Source of the DNA: Sphingosinicella flava
GTDB lineage: Bacteria > Pseudomonadota > Alphaproteobacteria > Sphingomonadales > Sphingomonadaceae
Assembly (NCBI RefSeq): GCF_016025255.1
Contig: NZ_CP065592.1
Coordinates: 1,655,122 to 1,719,121 of the forward strand
DNA: 64,000 nucleotides
Direction of reading: 5' to 3'
Part shown: piece after piece, positions 9,964 to 18,304 of the stretch
How the letters are laid out: every line of letters starts with the position of its first letter
Numbering within the stretch: the stretch's first letter is position 1
Translations under genes and position numbers: made by a program
The notes under the pieces: generated by a model
Database searches by the model: none
What the model was told of the DNA's origin: nothing
Seen by the model: the letters and a program-made list of their open reading frames with translations, nothing else

Positions 9964-10394
9964 CCCTAAATGGCCTACGCTGAAACGCTCGCGGAGTTGA
10001 GCCCCATATAGGAAAGAACCTTCTAACATTCTTTCCTATATCTAGAATCTTTCAGATATCTCACTGAACCAACATCATGATCTTGGTGGGTGGATGTGGT
10101 TGCAGGGCAAAGGACAACTACCCCTGGCTCTGAGCGAAATGCTCGATGCCAAGGGCAGTCCGGCCTTTTCCACCTCATCATGGCTCCGGAGCCGGGACGG
10201 GCAGTACGGGCGTGACTGGACGAGAGGTCTCCAGTCACAGGCATCTGATGCGAGGCTGTCCTCCGCCTCCCCGACTACCCCGCTATGCCTTCGGACTCAG
10301 GGTATGTGCTACGTCGTCGGGACCCCCCTGGCGTGCTCTCGGTATCCGCCGCCAGTGTTTTTAGCCGCCCGGTCGGAACCACTTGGGGTGGTAC
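9964..10394. other. 431-base stretch without a supported gene
   Basis: Short open frames exist on both strands but lack convincing starts, ribosome binding sites or family features. The stretch contains the perfect inverted repeat at 10006-10041 and little else that I can interpret. It is probably decayed sequence of the integrated element. Confidence 0.5.
10006..10041. repeat. perfect 13-bp inverted repeat
   Basis: Arms ATATAGGAAAGAA (10006-10018) and TTCTTTCCTATAT (10029-10041) are exact reverse complements around a 10-base loop. The stem is AT-rich and no T-tract follows, so it is not a typical intrinsic terminator. It may be a protein binding site of the element. Confidence 0.7.
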
Positions 10395-10571
10395 TTAGCT
10401 CGTGTCGGAGCAGCGCTCGCCGAGCGCGCGAATGCTCTCCACCCTGACCAAAGTCCTGCGCCCCACCTTGAACGTGGCAAGCCGCCCTTCATTGATCAGC
10501 TCGTAGATCTTGGTCCTGCCAAGGCTGAGGGCCTTGCCTGTCTCTTCGATAGAGACCGCGATCGGTTCCAT
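10395..10571 (-). CDS. AlpA/excisionase-type HTH protein
   Basis: The 58-residue product (MEPIAVSIEETGKALSLGRT..YELINEGRLATFKVGRRTLVR) is a MerR-like winged helix-turn-helix of the HTH_17/excisionase family. The ATG at 10571 is preceded by GGAGAACTGTA, a good Shine-Dalgarno, and is preferred to an upstream TTG at 10589. It lies upstream of and in the same orientation as the integrase, which fits a role in excision or in activating integrase expression. Confidence 0.8.
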   Translation of the reverse strand: MEPIAVSIEETGKALSLGRTKIYELINEGRLATFKVGRRTLVRVESIRALGERCSDTS

Positions 10572-10700
10572 TACAGTTCTCCGCGTCAAATCGATGACTG
10601 GAGCCTCAATTAAGAGGCAGGCGAATCACCGAATGCCGAAGCTATGCGAGAACATCCCCGGATAGCCAAGGACGAATTTCACGGATTCGTATTTAATATT

Positions 10701-10721
10701 AGAGACTTATATCAAGTCTCT
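10701..10721. repeat. 8-bp inverted repeat between integrase and excisionase-like gene
   Basis: AGAGACTT (10701-10708) and AAGTCTCT (10714-10721) are perfect reverse complements separated by five bases, within an AT-rich patch. Its place between the two recombination genes suggests an operator, an arm-type site or a weak hairpin. None of these is proven. Confidence 0.45.
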
Positions 10722-10816
10722 TGCTGCTATGTGCGATGATACTTGGAAGAGTCTTCAGTCACTCTTGGCCATCTTTCCTTCGTCACTCACACAGCAGTCC
10801 TGAAAGACTCTTGCAT

Positions 10817-11998
10817 CTATCCTACGAGCTTCAGAACGTTGGATGCGCCGTGAAGATAGTCCGCCCAAGCCGTCATCATCTGCCTGCGCTGGTCGAGGAA
10901 TTTGGTGCGTTTATAAGCAGCTTCCACCTTGTTCGGCAGCGTATGCGCAAGGGCTGCCTCGGCCCAATCGCCGGGAAAGGATGTCTGCTCGGCCACCCAA
11001 TCCCGAAAGGCCGACCGCATTCCGTGGACGGTATAATCTCCTCCACCGGCCACGCGCAGAACCTTCGCAAGCGTGGCATCGCTGAGCGGCTGCCCTTTTA
11101 GGCCCGGAAAGATCGGTTGATCCTTCTTAGCGCCAGTCAGCTCTTTCGTCCGGCGAAGGATCTCAACAGCCTTCTTCGGTAACGGCACGCTATGCGCCTC
11201 GCCGGCCTTCATCCGCTCGGCAGAGATATCCCACCGCTCCTTCTCGAAATCGATCTCCTCCCACTTAGCGCCCCGAACTTCGCCGGAGCGTCCTGCCGTG
11301 AGGATAAGGAACTGAAGCGCCAGCCTTCCGACACTCGCCTGTCCTTCATTCAATTTCTTCATCAGGCTCGGGAGGTCGGCATAAGGTATGGCTGCAAAGC
11401 CAGGCCCGCGCCGTGGCTGCTTGATCCGCTTCATCAGCGTGTTGATCGCATTGCGCGGCGTCTCAGTCTCACGCCAACCTTGGCCATGCGCATAGTCCAG
11501 AACCGAGCCGACCCGCTGCCGGACGCGCCGGGCGGTCTCCGGCAGGGTTAGCCAGATCGGCAACAGCACGGATTGGATGGTGGGCGCGTCGATATGATCG
11601 ACGCGAGTGTTGCCAATGATGGGGAAAGCATAAGTCTCCAACGTGGTCAGCCACTGATCGGCATGCTTCTCGTTGCGCCAGCTCCCCTTCACAGCTTCGT
11701 GATATTTGCCGGCAGCCTCCTCAAAGGTGGGAATGGAGCGTTGAGCCTTCTTCCGCTCAAGAGAGGGATCGAGCCCCGACTTCGCCTGCTTCCTCGTCTC
11801 AAGCGCTTTCTCTCGCGCTTCCTGCAGGCCGACGACATCTAAGGAGCCGAGGCCGAAATCCCGACGCCTCCCGCCGTGCTGGACTCGCAGTACCCACGAT
11901 TTAGCGCCGCTCGGCTTCACCAGAAGGTAAAGGCCCTTTCCATCGGCATGCCGGCCCGGCTTGGCGTTCTTGACCTGGAGCGCTGTAAGCTTGCCCAT
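10817..11998 (-). CDS. P4-type tyrosine recombinase (site-specific integrase)
   Basis: The product is 393 residues. An N-terminal DUF4102 arm-binding domain (KLTALQVKNAKPGRHADGKG) is followed by a core-binding SAM-like domain and the catalytic domain. The latter shows the Arg in TAGRSGEVRGA, the H-x-x-R of HGMRSAFRDW, a distal His in ALAHTLPNKVE and the nucleophile Tyr in AAYKRTKFLDQRR. The ATG at 11998 has GAGGGAACG upstream; a GTG at 12022 is an alternative. It sits 140 bases from the 3' end of tRNA-Ser, the usual target of this family, so it probably integrated the element on its left. Confidence 0.93.
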   Translation of the reverse strand: MGKLTALQVKNAKPGRHADGKGLYLLVKPSGAKSWVLRVQHGGRRRDFGLGSLDVVGLQEAREKALETRKQAKSGLDPSLERKKAQRSIPTFEEAAGKYHEAVKGSWRNEKHADQWLTTLETYAFPIIGNTRVDHIDAPTIQSVLLPIWLTLPETARRVRQRVGSVLDYAHGQGWRETETPRNAINTLMKRIKQPRRGPGFAAIPYADLPSLMKKLNEGQASVGRLALQFLILTAGRSGEVRGAKWEEIDFEKERWDISAERMKAGEAHSVPLPKKAVEILRRTKELTGAKKDQPIFPGLKGQPLSDATLAKVLRVAGGGDYTVHGMRSAFRDWVAEQTSFPGDWAEAALAHTLPNKVEAAYKRTKFLDQRRQMMTAWADYLHGASNVLKLVG

Positions 11999-12137
11999 AA
12001 TCGTTCCCTCATTCGTTCCCACAGCATGAAGCGAATTTGGGCGAACGTCAACGTAGGCCGGCGAGCGTGGAGCAGCCTCGTCTACGAGGGAAAGCCCGGA
12101 AAATCTGAATGTCGGCGGATTTCAGCGAATAGGAAAG

Positions 12138-12228
12138 TGGCGGAGCGGGAGGGATTCGAACCCTCGATACGGTTTTGCCGTATACTCACTTTCCAGGCGA
12201 GCGCCTTCGACCACTCGGCCACCGCTCC
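12138..12228 (-). tRNA. tRNA-Ser (GGA anticodon)
   Basis: On the minus strand the 5' acceptor arm GGAGCGG (12228-12222) pairs with CCGCTCC (12148-12142). The anticodon loop contains CTGGAAA, giving the anticodon GGA. A long variable arm and a TTCGAAT T-loop fit a class II serine tRNA. The CCA end is encoded at 12140-12138. Its 3' end faces the integrase, so it is the likely attachment site. Confidence 0.96.
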
Positions 12229-12327
12229 GCATGCTCTGGAAGTGAAGCCATCTAGAGGCGTGCGCGGCGAAGGGCAAGCCGTTGCGGGTGGCGCTTCATG
12301 CTTTGGGCGGGGCGGGCACCAGAAGGG

Positions 12328-12614
12328 TCAGCAGGCCAGAGCATCGATTGCCTTGGCGAGCGCCACGTCGCGGGCCGTCACCCCGCCGGCGACATGGGTG
12401 GTGAGAAGGATGTCGACGCGGTTCCAGCTTTGCGCCCAATCGGGATGGTGGTCGGCCTGTTCGGCATGCCGCGCGACCCGGCTCATGAAGGCAAAGGCGG
12501 CGGCGAAATCGCGGAAGCGGAAAGTGCGCGCGAGGCCGCGCCGTTCAGCGTCATAGGTCAGCCGGTCAGTCCCTCGAGCGCCGCTTCCCTTTCCGCGTCC
12601 GTCAGCACCGCCAT
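12328..12614 (-). pseudogene. phhB: 4a-hydroxytetrahydrobiopterin dehydratase, frameshifted
   Basis: The minus strand starts MAVLTDAEREAALEGLTG and then reaches TGA, but one base shifted the sequence continues TYDAERRGLARTFRFRDF and later ARHAEQADHHPDW and THVAGGVTARDVALAKAID. This is the pterin-4a-carbinolamine dehydratase family, including its HADHHP-type catalytic histidine region. A GGCTGACC near 12556-12563 stands where GGCTGGACC would restore Trp-Thr and the frame. The whole gene is one base short of 96 codons. It is either a one-base deletion or a sequencing error. The enzyme recycles the pterin cofactor of phenylalanine hydroxylase. Confidence 0.85.
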
Positions 12615-12638
12615 TGCGTCTCTCCTCCCTTCCCCTTT

Positions 12639-13052
12639 ATGTCGGGCGCGATGACCCGGCGTCAAACCCTTGCCCCCGACGCGGCGGCGATCGAGCGGCT
12701 GGCCGACGCGGCCATCGCACGCCTGCCCGAGAGGTTTCGCCTCCATTTGCGCGACGTGGTGCTGCGGATCGAGGAGTTTGCCGACGACGACGTGCTCGCC
12801 GAAATGGGCATCGAAGATCCGTTCGAGCTGTCCGGCCTCTACAGCGGCCGCCCGATCGGTCAGCAATCGGTCTTCGATTCCGGCACGCCGCCCGCGATGA
12901 TCCACCTGTATCGCCGCCCCCTGCTCGACGAATGGGTGGAAACCGGCGTCGGGCTCGAAGACCTCATCACCCATGTCATCGTCCATGAAGTCGGCCATCA
13001 TTTCGGCTTCAGCGACGCGGACATGCACGCCATCGAGCAGGCCGGAGAGTGA
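12639..13052 (+). CDS. zincin-like metallopeptidase domain protein (M-family, DUF1025-like)
   Basis: The 137-residue product has the zinc-binding motif HEVGHHFGFSDADMHAIE at its C-terminus, an HExxH variant followed by an Asp, as in the short MPN-like/zincin 'metallopeptidase family' proteins of alphaproteobacteria. It has no signal peptide, so it should be cytoplasmic. Two in-frame ATGs (12639, 12651) are possible and neither has a strong ribosome binding site. Its stop overlaps the ccmA GTG by four bases. The substrate is unknown. Confidence 0.75.
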   Translation: MSGAMTRRQTLAPDAAAIERLADAAIARLPERFRLHLRDVVLRIEEFADDDVLAEMGIEDPFELSGLYSGRPIGQQSVFDSGTPPAMIHLYRRPLLDEWVETGVGLEDLITHVIVHEVGHHFGFSDADMHAIEQAGE

Positions 13053-13624
13053 CCGTCCTGCCGCTCATCACCCTTTGGGACGTCGCCTGCCGGCGCGGCG
13101 GACGGCTGCTGTTCGAAGGGCTGAACCTGCGCCTTTACGAGGGCGCGGTGACCGAGTTGCGGGGGCCGAACGGCATCGGCAAATCGAGCCTGTTGCGGAT
13201 CGTCGCGGGCCTGCTTCCCGCTTATGCCGGCCTCGTCGAGCGGCGGGCCGCCGTCGCGCTCGCGGACGATGCCGTCGCGCTGGACATGCGCCAGCCGCTC
13301 GGCCGCGCGCTCGGTTTCTGGGCGGGGCTGGATGGCGGCGATGCCGACGCGGCGATGGCAGCGATGGGGATCGGCCATCTTGCCAGCGTGCCGGTGGCCT
13401 GGCTGTCGACCGGGCAGCGCAAGCGCGCAAGTGTGGCGCGGGTGATCGCCAGCGGCGCGCCGGTGTGGCTGCTCGACGAGCCGTTGAATGGCCTGGATCA
13501 GGACGGTGCCGCGCGGCTCGCTGCGGCGATCGTCGCGCATGCCGCGAACGGCGGGACGATTCTCGCCGCGTCCCACCAACCGCTGCCGCTCACCGGCGCG
13601 TCCCTTTTGGATTTGGGGGCATGA
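13049..13624 (+). CDS. ccmA: CcmA, heme exporter ATP-binding subunit
   Basis: The 191-residue ABC ATPase has Walker A GPNGIGKSS (about 34-42), signature LSTGQRKR and Walker B PVWLLDEP followed by the H-loop ASHQP. With CcmB and CcmC it drives release of holo-CcmE in cytochrome c maturation. It starts with GTG overlapping the previous stop and its own stop overlaps the ccmB ATG. Its short length is normal for CcmA. Confidence 0.93.
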   Translation: MTVLPLITLWDVACRRGGRLLFEGLNLRLYEGAVTELRGPNGIGKSSLLRIVAGLLPAYAGLVERRAAVALADDAVALDMRQPLGRALGFWAGLDGGDADAAMAAMGIGHLASVPVAWLSTGQRKRASVARVIASGAPVWLLDEPLNGLDQDGAARLAAAIVAHAANGGTILAASHQPLPLTGASLLDLGA

Positions 13625-14262
13625 TGACTGCGCTGGTCGTCCGTGAGCTGCGCCTTGCCTTTACCGGCGGGAGCGCCTGGCTGCCGCCGATTTTCTTCCT
13701 GCTGGTCGCGACGCTCTTTCCGTTCGCGGTCGGGCCCGACGGTCCGCTGCTCGCGCGGACGGGCGGCGGTGCCTTGTGGATGGCCGCCCTCCTTGCCGCG
13801 TTGCTGCCGGTCGAACGGCTGCTGGAACCCGACCGCGCGGCGGGCGTCCTCGACCAATTGGCGCTCCGCGGCATGAGCGAGGAACATGTCGCGCTTGCCA
13901 AGCTCGCCGGTCACTGGCTGAGCTTCGGCCCGCCGCTGATGATCGCCGCCCTGCCCGCCGCCGCGCTGATGAAATTGCCGGGCGCGGTGTTGTGGCGACT
14001 GGAGCTGGGCCTGCTGATCGGCACGCCCGCCCTCGCCGCGCTGACGCTTGCGGTCGGCGCCTTGACGCTCGGCCTGCGCGGGACGGGCGCGCTGGCGGGC
14101 CTGCTGCTGCTGCCGCTTGCCATCCCGTTGCTGATCTTCGGCGCGGGGCTGATTGCCGGCGAAACCGGCGGAGCGCTGAAATTGCTCGGCGCCGTCAGCC
14201 TGCTCTATGTCGCGGCGGCGCCGTTCGCCGCGGGCGCCGCGATCCGGGCGGCCCGGGATTAA
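13621..14262 (+). CDS. ccmB: CcmB, heme exporter membrane subunit
   Basis: The 213-residue product is almost entirely hydrophobic with about six membrane segments, begins MMTALVVRELRLAF and contains VLDQLALRGMSEEHVALAKLAGHW, all typical of CcmB. It is the membrane partner of CcmA. The stop overlaps the convergent methyltransferase gene by four bases. No ccmC, ccmD or ccmE follows, so the remaining system I genes must lie elsewhere. Confidence 0.92.
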   Translation: MMTALVVRELRLAFTGGSAWLPPIFFLLVATLFPFAVGPDGPLLARTGGGALWMAALLAALLPVERLLEPDRAAGVLDQLALRGMSEEHVALAKLAGHWLSFGPPLMIAALPAAALMKLPGAVLWRLELGLLIGTPALAALTLAVGALTLGLRGTGALAGLLLLPLAIPLLIFGAGLIAGETGGALKLLGAVSLLYVAAAPFAAGAAIRAARD

Positions 14263-15125
14263 TCCCGCGACCAGCGGGCGAAGATGGCGGTGGGGAGGAG
14301 GAGACCGCGCGCTTCTTCGCGCACGGCCATGTCGCCGCACTCGATCCGGCCGCCAAGGTCGCCCAGCGCCTGGTTCAGGAGCTCGCCGATCGCCAGGGCG
14401 GACATGCGGACGGCGTAGACGGTGAGGACGAGGAAGCGGCTTTTGTCGTCGAGCAGCTTGCGGCAATCGGCGATGAGGGCGGGGAGATTGTCTTCCAGCC
14501 GCCACACTTCGCCCTCGGGCCCTCGGCCATATTTGGGCGGATCGAGGATGATGCCGTCATAGCGGCGGCCGCGGCGGACTTCGCGGGCGGTGAATTTGAC
14601 GGCGTCGTCGACGAGCCAGCGGATCGGGCGGCCCTCCATTCCGGACAGGCGGGCATTGTCCTTCCCGGCCTCCACCGATTTCTTGGATGCGTCGACATGC
14701 GTCAGGCGCGCGCCCGCCGCCGACATGGCGAGCGTACCGACGCCGGTATAGCCGAATAGGTTGAGGGCTTCGCTCCCTTCCCCAAGCCGTTCCCGCATCC
14801 ACGCCCATTGCGGAGCCATGTCGGGGAAAAAGGCGAGGTGGCGGAAGGGGGTGCAGTGGCTTTTGAAGCGCACCTCTTCCCACCTCATGTCCCAGCCTTC
14901 GCGCGGGACGGGGCGGTTGAATTGCCAGCGGCCGCCGCCTTCCTCGTCGGAGCCGGGCACGAACTCGCCGTCCGCATCCCAAGCGTCGAGAGCGGGCGCC
15001 CACATGGCTTGCGGCTCGGGCCGAATGAAGCTGTAGGGACCGTAACGCTCGAGCTTCCGGCCACCGCCGGAGTCCATCAGGCCGTAATCGCCCCAGGGTT
15101 CGCCGATCAACGTGTCGAGCTTCAC
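14259..15125 (-). CDS. class I SAM-dependent methyltransferase, RlmI/RlmK-like
   Basis: The 288-residue product has the SAM-binding motif ALNLFGYTGVGTLAMSAAGA (about 120-140), an acidic loop VDASKKSVEAGKDNA and the catalytic-type motif ILDPPKYGRGP. This set is shared with 23S rRNA cytosine methyltransferases of the RlmI/RlmK class, but the N-terminal PUA domain is missing, so the exact substrate is open. It starts with GTG overlapping the stop of the upstream M16 gene (GTGA), which implies co-translation. Confidence 0.8.
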   Translation of the reverse strand: MKLDTLIGEPWGDYGLMDSGGGRKLERYGPYSFIRPEPQAMWAPALDAWDADGEFVPGSDEEGGGRWQFNRPVPREGWDMRWEEVRFKSHCTPFRHLAFFPDMAPQWAWMRERLGEGSEALNLFGYTGVGTLAMSAAGARLTHVDASKKSVEAGKDNARLSGMEGRPIRWLVDDAVKFTAREVRRGRRYDGIILDPPKYGRGPEGEVWRLEDNLPALIADCRKLLDDKSRFLVLTVYAVRMSALAIGELLNQALGDLGGRIECGDMAVREEARGLLLPTAIFARWSRD

Positions 15126-16348
15126 GCCGCCCTCAGCGACGGGAAGCCGATCGTGGCGCGGGCGCGGGGGCCGGCCAGCATCTTCGCGCCCGCCGCGCGG
15201 ACGTGATCGACGCTCACGGCTTCGAGGTCGGCCAGCACTTCGGACGGATCGACGAGGCGGCCGTGAAGGGCGAGCATGCGGGCGACATAGCTCGCCTGGC
15301 CCCAGCTCGATTCGAGCGACATGAGGAGACCGGCTCTGGCCTGGGTGCGGACGCGGTTCACCTCGCGCTCGGTGATCGTTCCCGCCGCTTGCGCCAGCAC
15401 ATCCTCGATCAATTGTGCCGACGCGGCGGACTGGGCGCGGGCGGTCGCGGCGTAGACGGAGAAGAGGCCCGTGTCGCGCCAGGATTGCAGCATCGTGTAG
15501 ACGCTGTAGGCAAGGCCCCTTTCCTCGCGCAGCTGCTGGAACAGGCGCGAGGACATGCCGCCGCCGACCACGTCGGAAAAGAAGCGGGCGGCGTAATAAT
15601 CATCCGCAAGCTGCGCCGGGCCGCCGAAGCCGAGCGCGAGGTGCGCCTGATCGGATGCGGTGCGGCCGACCCGGCTGCCGCCGGTGAAGCTGCCGCCCTG
15701 CGGCTGAAGGAGCGTTCCGGGCGGGAGGGCGCCGAAATAATGTTCGGCCAGGCTGACGAAGCGGTCGTGATCGACCTTGCCTGCCGCGACGAGCGAGAGG
15801 CTGCCCGCGCGATAATGTTCGCTGCGCCAATGGTGGAGATCGTCGACCGTGATGGCGGCGATGCTCTCCTCCTCGCCCAGCACGGAGCGGCCGAGCGGCT
15901 GATCGGCGAAGGCGGCGGACTGGAGGTCGTCGAAGATGATGTCGTTCGGCGTATCCCGCGCCTCGCCCAATTCCTGGAGGACGACATCCTTTTCGCGCGC
16001 CAGCTCCTCGGGCGTGAAGTGCGGGCGGAGGATCATGTCGGCGATCAGTTCGAGGCCGAGCGGGATATGTTCGGCCATCACCGTCGCGGTGAAGATGGTC
16101 GAATCGCGGTCGGTCATCGCGTTGAGATCGCCGCCGACATCCTCGATCGCCTCGCTGATCTCCCGTGCGGATCGGCCTCCCGCGCCCTTGAACACCATAT
16201 GTTCGAACAGGTGGGCGAGGCCGTTCACCCGCGATTCTTCATGCCGCGATCCGGTATCGGCATAGAGGCCGACCGCCGCCGTCTCGACGCCGGGCATGGA
16301 GCGGGTGGCAACGCGGAGGCCGTTGGGAAGGAGAGTGAGCTGCATCAT
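15122..16348 (-). CDS. M16-family zinc peptidase (pitrilysin-like)
   Basis: The 408-residue product carries the inverted zinc motif HLFEH in VNGLAHLFEHMVFKG (about residues 45-60), with the downstream Glu in an EIDE-like region, followed by two M16 domains. It resembles mitochondrial processing peptidase beta-like proteins. The ATG at 16348 matches the conserved MQLTLLPNGLRV opening; a long upstream in-frame extension has shadow composition and is rejected. No signal peptide is seen, so it is probably cytoplasmic. Its partner is the methyltransferase immediately downstream. Confidence 0.9.
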   Translation of the reverse strand: MMQLTLLPNGLRVATRSMPGVETAAVGLYADTGSRHEESRVNGLAHLFEHMVFKGAGGRSAREISEAIEDVGGDLNAMTDRDSTIFTATVMAEHIPLGLELIADMILRPHFTPEELAREKDVVLQELGEARDTPNDIIFDDLQSAAFADQPLGRSVLGEEESIAAITVDDLHHWRSEHYRAGSLSLVAAGKVDHDRFVSLAEHYFGALPPGTLLQPQGGSFTGGSRVGRTASDQAHLALGFGGPAQLADDYYAARFFSDVVGGGMSSRLFQQLREERGLAYSVYTMLQSWRDTGLFSVYAATARAQSAASAQLIEDVLAQAAGTITEREVNRVRTQARAGLLMSLESSWGQASYVARMLALHGRLVDPSEVLADLEAVSVDHVRAAGAKMLAGPRARATIGFPSLRAA

Positions 16349-16430
16349 GTGAGGCGCGGATTTAGGGGGAGCGGGCGAAAGGGGCAAGTTTGCACGACTC
16401 CCGGATAGGGGCGCGTTCATAGACTCCGGA

Positions 16431-17039
16431 TCAAATCCGGGGTGACGATTGCGAGGGTGGAGGGGGTGGCGTCTGCCGCCGCCGCAGTGCCAGCATGTAG
16501 ATGATCGCCGCAGCGGCGGCGAAGAAGAACCATTGGATCGCGTAGAAGAGGTGGTTGTTCGGAGTCGCGGACGGATCGGGCCGCGCGCTCGGCTGGAGGC
16601 CGGGTGCGGGCTGCGTCGCGACGAGGCGGATGCGGTGGCGGCTGTCGGGCGCGATGACGCCGGTGACGGTTCCGCCCGTCCAGGAAGGGGGATCGGCATC
16701 CTTCGACCAGCCCATGTCGGCCTGCATTCCCGGCCCTTCGGCGCCGGAGCCGCAGGCGGCAATGTGGCTCCAGCCGCTTTCGCCCCGCGCATTGCGGCCG
16801 GCGACCGCGCGCCAACCGGTCACCGCCGTGCAGAAACCCTGCGCCTGGCGATAGAGGAGGCTATCGTCGGCGGGCGGAAGGTTCGGCCAAGCGACGGGCG
16901 GCAGGACAGCAGCGGCCTGGTAGCGGGCAATCAGGTCTTCCTTCCATGCCCTGCGCTGAAGCTGCCAGACGCCAAGGCCGATCATCGTCGCCACGGCGGC
17001 GGCGACGAGGACCGTCGGAATGAGCGGCAGGCGCTTCAT
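16431..17039 (-). CDS. surf1: SURF1 family cytochrome oxidase assembly protein
   Basis: The 202-residue protein has an N-terminal membrane segment (LIPTVLVAAAVATMIGLGVW), the conserved GxWQLxRRxWK motif directly after it, and a C-terminal membrane segment near 170-190 (FYAIQWFFFAAAAAIIY). This is the SURF1 topology, with a periplasmic loop between two helices. SURF1 delivers heme a to subunit I. The ATG overlaps the stop of the DUF983 gene by four bases. Confidence 0.92.
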   Translation of the reverse strand: MKRLPLIPTVLVAAAVATMIGLGVWQLQRRAWKEDLIARYQAAAVLPPVAWPNLPPADDSLLYRQAQGFCTAVTGWRAVAGRNARGESGWSHIAACGSGAEGPGMQADMGWSKDADPPSWTGGTVTGVIAPDSRHRIRLVATQPAPGLQPSARPDPSATPNNHLFYAIQWFFFAAAAAIIYMLALRRRQTPPPPPSQSSPRI

Positions 17040-17404
17040 GCGTCGGAAATGCGCCCTTCCCGCGCCTGGTTCCGATATTCGAGCGCGAGGAGCAGGCCTT
17101 TGGCGAAGCGCAGGCAGAAGATGACCGCGACGATGGTGACCGGAAACCACAATATTGCGTGCAGCCAGAGCGGCAGGCCGACGGCGAGCTCCAGCCCGAG
17201 CGCGAGCGCGGTGATCAGCGCGCCGACGAGCAGGGTCAGGAAGGCGGCCGGGCCGTCGCCGACATTGAAGCCGGCAAAATCCAGCCCACAGGCGCGGCAA
17301 CGCGGCGCGAAGGCGGCGAGGCCCTGAAACAACGTTTTCGCGCCGCAACGTGGGCAGAGCCCCTTTGCCGCGGCGCTGGCGGGAGCGGCGGGAGCATCAG
17401 ACAT
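17036..17404 (-). CDS. DUF983 zinc-ribbon membrane protein
   Basis: The 122-residue product has a zinc ribbon (GLCPRCGAKTLF...PRCRACGLDF, four Cys) followed by two membrane helices. DUF983 proteins are nearly always found between ctaE and surf1 in alphaproteobacteria and are thought to help cytochrome oxidase assembly. The ATG at 17404 has GGAGCGAAGGG upstream; the longer frame to 17470 starts inside ctaE. Confidence 0.88.
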   Translation of the reverse strand: MSDAPAAPASAAAKGLCPRCGAKTLFQGLAAFAPRCRACGLDFAGFNVGDGPAAFLTLLVGALITALALGLELAVGLPLWLHAILWFPVTIVAVIFCLRFAKGLLLALEYRNQAREGRISDA

Positions 17405-17423
17405 CCCTTCGCTCCTTTTACCG

Positions 17424-18242
17424 TCAGCCGTGATATTCGGCGCCCCAGCCGCCCCAGACGTAGATGGCAATGAAGAGGAACAGCCAGACCACGTCGACGA
17501 AGTGCCAGTACCAGGCCGCCGCCTCGAAGCCGAAATGCTGCTTCGGCGTGAAGTCGCCCTTATAGGCGCGCAGCAGGCAGACGATCAGGAAGATCGTGCC
17601 GACCAGCACGTGGAAACCGTGGAAGCCGGTCGCCATGAAGAAGGCCGAGGTGTAGATATTGTCGGTGAAGCCGAACGGCGCATGGGCATATTCATAAGCC
17701 TGGATAGCGCTGAACACAGTGCCGAGGCCGATGGTCAGCCACAGGCCCTTCTTCAGGCCGTCGCGGTCGCCATGGATGAGCGCATGATGCGCCCAGGTGA
17801 CCGTGGTGCCCGAGCAGAGCAGGATAAGGGTATTGAGCAGCGGGAAGCCGAACGGATCGATCAGCTCCATGCCCTCGGGCGGCCAGACGCCGCCGATCGA
17901 TTCCGCCGCGGACGGGAAAAGCGCCGCGTTGAAATAGGCCCAGAACCAAGCGACGAAGAACATGACTTCCGACGCGATGAACAGGATCATGCCGTAGCGC
18001 AGGTGAAGCTGCACGACCGGCGTGTGGTGCCCTTCGTGCGATTCGCGGATCACATCGACCCACCAGCTCGCCATGCAGAAGAGGACGGCGATCAGGCCGG
18101 CGAAGAAAGTGTAGGAGCCATAGGGATGTTCATGCATCCACATCACCGCCCCTCCGAACAAAGCGAGCGACGAAAGCGAGCTCAGCAGCGGCCAGACGCT
18201 CGGCGGCAGGATGTGGAAATCGTGGTTCTTGGCTCCGGCCAT
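17424..18242 (-). CDS. ctaE: cytochrome c oxidase subunit III
   Basis: The 272-residue protein begins MAGAKNHDFHILPPSVWPLL and has seven predicted helices, with SEVMFFVAWFWAYF, PPEGMELIDPF and the C-terminal WYWHFVDVVWLFLF signatures of subunit III. It is part of the aa3-type terminal oxidase in the inner membrane. The upstream in-frame extension is not used, because the ATG at 18242 gives the conserved start. Confidence 0.96.
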   Translation of the reverse strand: MAGAKNHDFHILPPSVWPLLSSLSSLALFGGAVMWMHEHPYGSYTFFAGLIAVLFCMASWWVDVIRESHEGHHTPVVQLHLRYGMILFIASEVMFFVAWFWAYFNAALFPSAAESIGGVWPPEGMELIDPFGFPLLNTLILLCSGTTVTWAHHALIHGDRDGLKKGLWLTIGLGTVFSAIQAYEYAHAPFGFTDNIYTSAFFMATGFHGFHVLVGTIFLIVCLLRAYKGDFTPKQHFGFEAAAWYWHFVDVVWLFLFIAIYVWGGWGAEYHG

Positions 18243-18304
18243 GTGGCGTTCCTTCAAAAATCCCGTATCGCCCCGGTTGCTGACCGGGAAATTCGGCACC
18301 GTCT

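Noticed and set aside
10023-10244. 73-residue minus-strand open frame in the island
   Set aside because: No ribosome binding site, domain or coupling to neighbours.
16349-16792. N-terminal extension of the M16 peptidase
   Set aside because: The residues have shadow composition and overlap surf1; the family start is the ATG at 16348.
17405-17470. N-terminal extension of the DUF983 protein
   Set aside because: It would begin inside ctaE, while the ATG at 17404 has a good ribosome binding site.
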